Below are positions 12,198 to 15,115 of a stretch of DNA of 15,115 nucleotides, in pieces. The notes below the pieces were generated by a model. The model made no database searches, was not told where the DNA came from, and saw only the letters and a program-made list of their open reading frames with translations. Each line of letters begins with the position of its first letter. Within the stretch, counting starts at the first letter, position 1. The DNA lies in NCBI GenBank assembly GCA_947575475.1, contig CANPNN010000017.1, positions 1 through 15,115 of the forward strand, written 5' to 3'. Position numbers and translations under genes: made by a program. This DNA comes from an uncultured Pseudoflavonifractor sp. GTDB taxonomy: Bacteria; Bacillota_A; Clostridia; Oscillospirales; Oscillospiraceae.

Positions 12198-12953
12198 GAC
12201 CCTCTCGGTCTCCCCCACGGTGTGGAGGACCGAGCCGTCGGGAAGGGCGAAGGAGGCCGCCGCCGACGCTGGGACCTCCGGGGCCGCGGCGGTCATGGAG
12301 TAGACAAGCTCTCCCGAGGCCACCGTCTCGGCCGCCGCGAGAAGGCCGGTACGCTCAGAGACCCAGTACCTCTCTACTTGGTCCAGCTCCGGGACAAGGA
12401 CCTCCACATAGACGCAGGCCTCGCCGTTTTTTTCTTCATAGCCCGCGGCGGTAATGGAGTCCACATCCAGCTCCAGCACATCCTCATAGGTGGGGATGCG
12501 CTGGCCCTCCACGTCTACCGAAGAGCTGTCGGCGGCCCAAGAGAGGACGGTCTCTTCAGCGTTATACCACCGCCAGAGCCGGCCCTCCCCCACGATAGTG
12601 TGGACGGTAAGGCCGGAGGGCAGATCCATATCCGCCCTTGTCCAGTCCCCGTCCACCCAGACATAGGCGGTGGCGGAAACCCCCTCCAAGGTGGTGGTAA
12701 CGGCGCGGGAATAGCTCTCTAACCGGTCCATGACGGCAATGACGTTCTGGACGGTGTCCGGGGTCACCTCTACTCTGGCCCCTCCCATCTGCTCCACGTC
12801 TCCGGGCCCTTGGGTCCCTGCGGGGACGGGAGTGGGCAGGGTGATGGTGGGCGTGGGACCGGCGAACAGGGGCAGGCCGAAGCTGGAAAAGACCGCCACG
12901 GCGATGACGATGGCGATGAGGATCACCAAGACGGTGCGGTTATTGCGCTCCAC
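12180..12953 (-). CDS. Membrane-anchored extracytoplasmic protein, possibly LolA/RseB-like fold
   Basis: A 257-residue protein with an uncleaved-looking N-terminal anchor (about 7-30, TVLVILIAIVIAVAVFSSFG). A Pro/Thr-rich tether (33-50) and a 190-residue outer domain follow. The outer domain alternates short strands and tryptophan/tyrosine-rich segments (YVWVDGDWTRADMDLPSG, GRLWRWYNAEETVLSW, YWVSERTGLL). This pattern of charting a modified substrate through beta strands resembles LolA/RseB-like domains, but the similarity is my impression only. The GTG at 12953 follows AAGGAGG by nine bases. It is the last gene after tagO-like and the epimerase gene with a 39-base gap, suggesting a link to surface polysaccharide synthesis. 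Its 3' end overlaps the convergent small gene by 18 bases. Confidence 0.75.
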   Translation of the reverse strand: MERNNRTVLVILIAIVIAVAVFSSFGLPLFAGPTPTITLPTPVPAGTQGPGDVEQMGGARVEVTPDTVQNVIAVMDRLESYSRAVTTTLEGVSATAYVWVDGDWTRADMDLPSGLTVHTIVGEGRLWRWYNAEETVLSWAADSSSVDVEGQRIPTYEDVLELDVDSITAAGYEEKNGEACVYVEVLVPELDQVERYWVSERTGLLAAAETVASGELVYSMTAAAPEVPASAAASFALPDGSVLHTVGETERVLQEEH

Positions 12954-12992
12954 GCCCGGTCCCTCCTTTCCTTCTGACGGGCCAAACTGCCC

Positions 12993-14141
12993 TTATGCTT
13001 GAAATTCCTCCGGGGCCTTGTCCCGGAAACCGAAGGTATATTCGATGGCGTCCGCGATACGCTCACAGGCGCGGCCGTCACCGTAGGGATTGACCGCGTG
13101 GGCCATCGCGTCATAGACGCTTTTGTCGGTGACAAGCTGGGCGCCCAAGGCATAGATCTCCTCCTCATCGGTGCCCGCCAGCTTCACTGTGCCCGCCGCC
13201 ACCGCTTCTGGCCGCTCGGTCTCCCGGCGCAGGACAAGCACGGGCTTGCCCAGGGCGGGGGCCTCCTCCTGCAATCCGCCGGAGTCGGTCATGACAAAGG
13301 CGCAGCGGGACATAAGGTTGTGCATCTCCTCCACGTCGATGGGGTCAATAAGGTGGATGCGCTCATGGCCGGCCAGATACTTCCCCGCCGCCTCCCGGAC
13401 CACCGGGCTGAGATGGACGGGATAGACAAGCTCTGTCTGAGGATAGGCCTCCGCCAAGCGGCGCAGGGCGGTCATAATATTTTTCATCGGCTCGCCGTAA
13501 TTTTCCCGGCGGTGGCAGGTCACAAGGATAACGGTCCTATTCTCATAATCCAAGTGGTTCAAAAGCTGGGTGGGGAAGGCAAAATCGGGCCGCACAGTGG
13601 TCTTCATGGCGTCGATGACCGTGTTGCCCGTAAGAAAGACCCCCTTGGTGATCCCCTCCCGGCAGAGATTGTCCCGGTTGGCGGCGGTGGGGCTGAAATG
13701 GAGGTCGGCAAGGTCCCCCACCAAGGTCCGGTTCATCTCCTCGGGAAAGGGGGAATACTTATCGTAGGTGCGAAGGCCCGCCTCCACGTGGCCCAGCTTC
13801 ACCTGTCCGTAGAAGGCGGCAAGGGCGGCGGAGAAGGCGGTGGTGGTGTCCCCGTGGACCAGCACCAGGTCGGGCCGCGCCGCGGCAAACACCTTCTCCA
13901 AGCCCAAAAGGCACTTGGTGGTGATGGTGGAGAGGGTCTGGCCCGGCTCCATGATGTCAAGGTCGAAGTCGGGCTTTATTTGGAAAATATCCAGCACGCT
14001 GTCCAGCATCTGGCGGTGCTGGGCGGTGACGCAGCAAAGGCTCTCTATGGTCTCCCGGCCTGCCAAGGTCTTGACCAAGGGGGCCATTTTAATGGCCTCG
14101 GGCCGGGTGCCGAAAATGGACATGACGCGCAGCTTGCTCAT
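12993..14141 (-). CDS. wecB: UDP-N-acetylglucosamine 2-epimerase (non-hydrolysing)
   Basis: A 382-residue cytoplasmic enzyme interconverting UDP-GlcNAc and UDP-ManNAc. Family motifs are complete: GTRPEAIKMAPL (11-22), VHGDTTT (95-101, Asp98), HVEAGLRT (118-125, Glu120), PEEMNR (133-138, Glu134), TCHRREN (208-214, His210), TDSGGLQEE (285-293) and RRETERPE (305-312). The acidic and His residues correspond to those of E. coli WecB and B. subtilis MnaA. The length is typical. UDP-ManNAc feeds linkage units of wall teichoic acid or other ManNAc-containing surface glycans. The ATG at 14141 overlaps the TagO-like stop by 4 bases and follows GGGGAGGA. In Gram-positives the same gene is called mnaA. 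Confidence 0.95.
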   Translation of the reverse strand: MSKLRVMSIFGTRPEAIKMAPLVKTLAGRETIESLCCVTAQHRQMLDSVLDIFQIKPDFDLDIMEPGQTLSTITTKCLLGLEKVFAAARPDLVLVHGDTTTAFSAALAAFYGQVKLGHVEAGLRTYDKYSPFPEEMNRTLVGDLADLHFSPTAANRDNLCREGITKGVFLTGNTVIDAMKTTVRPDFAFPTQLLNHLDYENRTVILVTCHRRENYGEPMKNIMTALRRLAEAYPQTELVYPVHLSPVVREAAGKYLAGHERIHLIDPIDVEEMHNLMSRCAFVMTDSGGLQEEAPALGKPVLVLRRETERPEAVAAGTVKLAGTDEEEIYALGAQLVTDKSVYDAMAHAVNPYGDGRACERIADAIEYTFGFRDKAPEEFQA

Positions 14142-15115
14142 TTTTTGTCCTCCCCTCTCCCGTCCCGGCGGGGCCTGTGGGCGCCGTAGTAAATACTGAG
14201 GGCTACCGCCCCCGCCACGCAGAAGGCGAACAGGAGCAGCATGGCCTTCACCGCCCCGCTGGTGGTAAGGACCACGGCGGAAAGGCCCAGAATGGCGGTG
14301 ATGACGTACAGTACCGCCACCGCCTGCTTCTGGGAAAAGCCCATGTCGATCAAACGGTGGTGGACGTGGCTCCGGTCGGCGTGCATGGGGCTTTGGCCAT
14401 GGGCGATGCGGCGGATGAAGGCAAAGCAGGTATCAAAGATGGGAAGGCCGAAGAGAAGGAAGGGCACCACAAAGGAGATGAGGGTGTACATCTTGAAAAG
14501 GCCCTGGACCGAGATGACCGCTAAAATATACCCCAAAAAAGTGGAGCCGGTGTCCCCCATAAAGATCTTGGCCGGGTTCATGTTGTAAGGAAGAAAGCCC
14601 AGACACCCTCCCGCCAGCGCCGCCACCAAGAGGGCCACGGTAGGCTCCCCTAAGAGAAGGGCGATGACCAGCAGGGTCAGGGAGCTGATGGAGGAAACGC
14701 CGCAGGCCAAGCCGTCCAAGCCGTCGATGAGGTTGACGGCGTTGGTCATGGCCACGATCCAGAGCACCGTGACGGGAATGGACAGGATCCCCAGCTTCCA
14801 GTAAGGGTCGGCGGAAAAGAGGTTGGGGTTGGAGATATATTCGATGACGTTGCCCGTCAGCACGGCGATGAGGGCGGCAAAAAGCTGGACCGCCAGCTTG
14901 AACTTGGCCCGCAGGTCGTAGATGTCGTCAAACACGCCCAGCACCACGATGATGACCGCCCCTAAAAGGGCTCCCTGAAGCTGGGGGGTCATAGGGACAA
15001 AGATCAGGGTACTGAGAAGAAAGCCCAGCACGATGGCAAGGCCCCCCATCCGGGGCACCGGGTCAGAGTGCATCCGCCGCTCCGGGTCCTTGTCCTTCCG
15101 GGGGTCGTCCACCGC
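14138..15115 (-). CDS. tagO: Undecaprenyl-phosphate GlcNAc-1-phosphate transferase (TagO/WecA), 5' end outside window
   Basis: The visible 325 residues are the C-terminal part of a polytopic membrane enzyme of the MraY/WecA family. The first few dozen residues, with the first membrane helices, lie beyond base 15115; the GTG at 15112 is an internal Val of the conserved AVDDPRKDKDPERRMHSDPV segment. Signature motifs are FDDIYDL (catalytic Asp pair), NAVNLIDGLDGLA, FMGDTGS and HADRSHVHHRL. About eight transmembrane helices are visible. The enzyme transfers GlcNAc-1-phosphate from UDP-GlcNAc to undecaprenyl phosphate, starting wall teichoic acid or related lipid-linked glycan synthesis. It is coupled (ATGA overlap) to the epimerase gene that supplies the next sugar. 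WecA and TagO cannot be told apart by sequence alone; tagO is chosen for a Bacillota host. Confidence 0.92.
   Translation of the reverse strand, partial: AVDDPRKDKDPERRMHSDPVPRMGGLAIVLGFLLSTLIFVPMTPQLQGALLGAVIIVVLGVFDDIYDLRAKFKLAVQLFAALIAVLTGNVIEYISNPNLFSADPYWKLGILSIPVTVLWIVAMTNAVNLIDGLDGLACGVSSISSLTLLVIALLLGEPTVALLVAALAGGCLGFLPYNMNPAKIFMGDTGSTFLGYILAVISVQGLFKMYTLISFVVPFLLFGLPIFDTCFAFIRRIAHGQSPMHADRSHVHHRLIDMGFSQKQAVAVLYVITAILGLSAVVLTTSGAVKAMLLLFAFCVAGAVALSIYYGAHRPRRDGRGEDKK

Noticed and set aside
12203..12242. Imperfect hairpin just after the small-protein cluster (CTCGGTC ... GACCGAG)
   Set aside because: It has bulges, no T-tract, and lies within the coding part of the convergent gene, so it is probably a coincidence of GC-rich codons.

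Overview
The window looks like chromosomal DNA of a high-GC, endospore-forming member of Clostridia, probably an Oscillospiraceae-type gut anaerobe. The evidence is consistent AGGAGG-like ribosome sites, a YkwD-type LysM/CAP protein, a MoxR-DUF58-transglutaminase locus of the Bacillota layout, and an exported FAD/FMN reductase of a kind common in gut anaerobes. The genus is inferred. No RNA gene, insertion sequence, CRISPR array or phage gene was seen.

Layout. 1-1228 (minus strand): two tandem alpha/beta-hydrolase esterases, the first cut by the window edge, separated by a hairpin terminator. 1381-1992 (plus): an exported LysM-CAP protein, divergent from the second esterase; their shared promoter region carries a WalR-like direct repeat. 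2044-2688 (minus) and 2875-4989 (plus): a TetR repressor divergent from a large secreted flavoprotein reductase, with back-to-back promoters and a 13-bp-arm inverted repeat just downstream of the reductase -10 box. This looks like a ligand-inducible unit. 5061-11075 (minus): a tight run of five genes in the transcription order metallophosphoesterase, lipoprotein, MoxR ATPase, DUF58 protein, membrane transglutaminase. It converges with the reductase on a strong hairpin. 11148-12197 (plus): three small proteins of unknown function, closely spaced behind a good sigma-A-like promoter. 12180-15115 (minus): a TagO/WecA-type glycosyl-phosphate transferase (cut by the window edge), UDP-GlcNAc 2-epimerase, and a membrane-anchored extracytoplasmic protein. 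The last of these overlaps tail-to-tail with the small-protein cluster.

How the genes work together. Most of the window concerns the cell surface: lipid-linked sugar synthesis (TagO and epimerase), an envelope transglutaminase locus, a LysM-CAP wall-binding protein and a lipoprotein. The least explained parts are the TetR-controlled reductase, whose active-site motifs differ from fumarate reductase, and the three-gene small-protein cassette.
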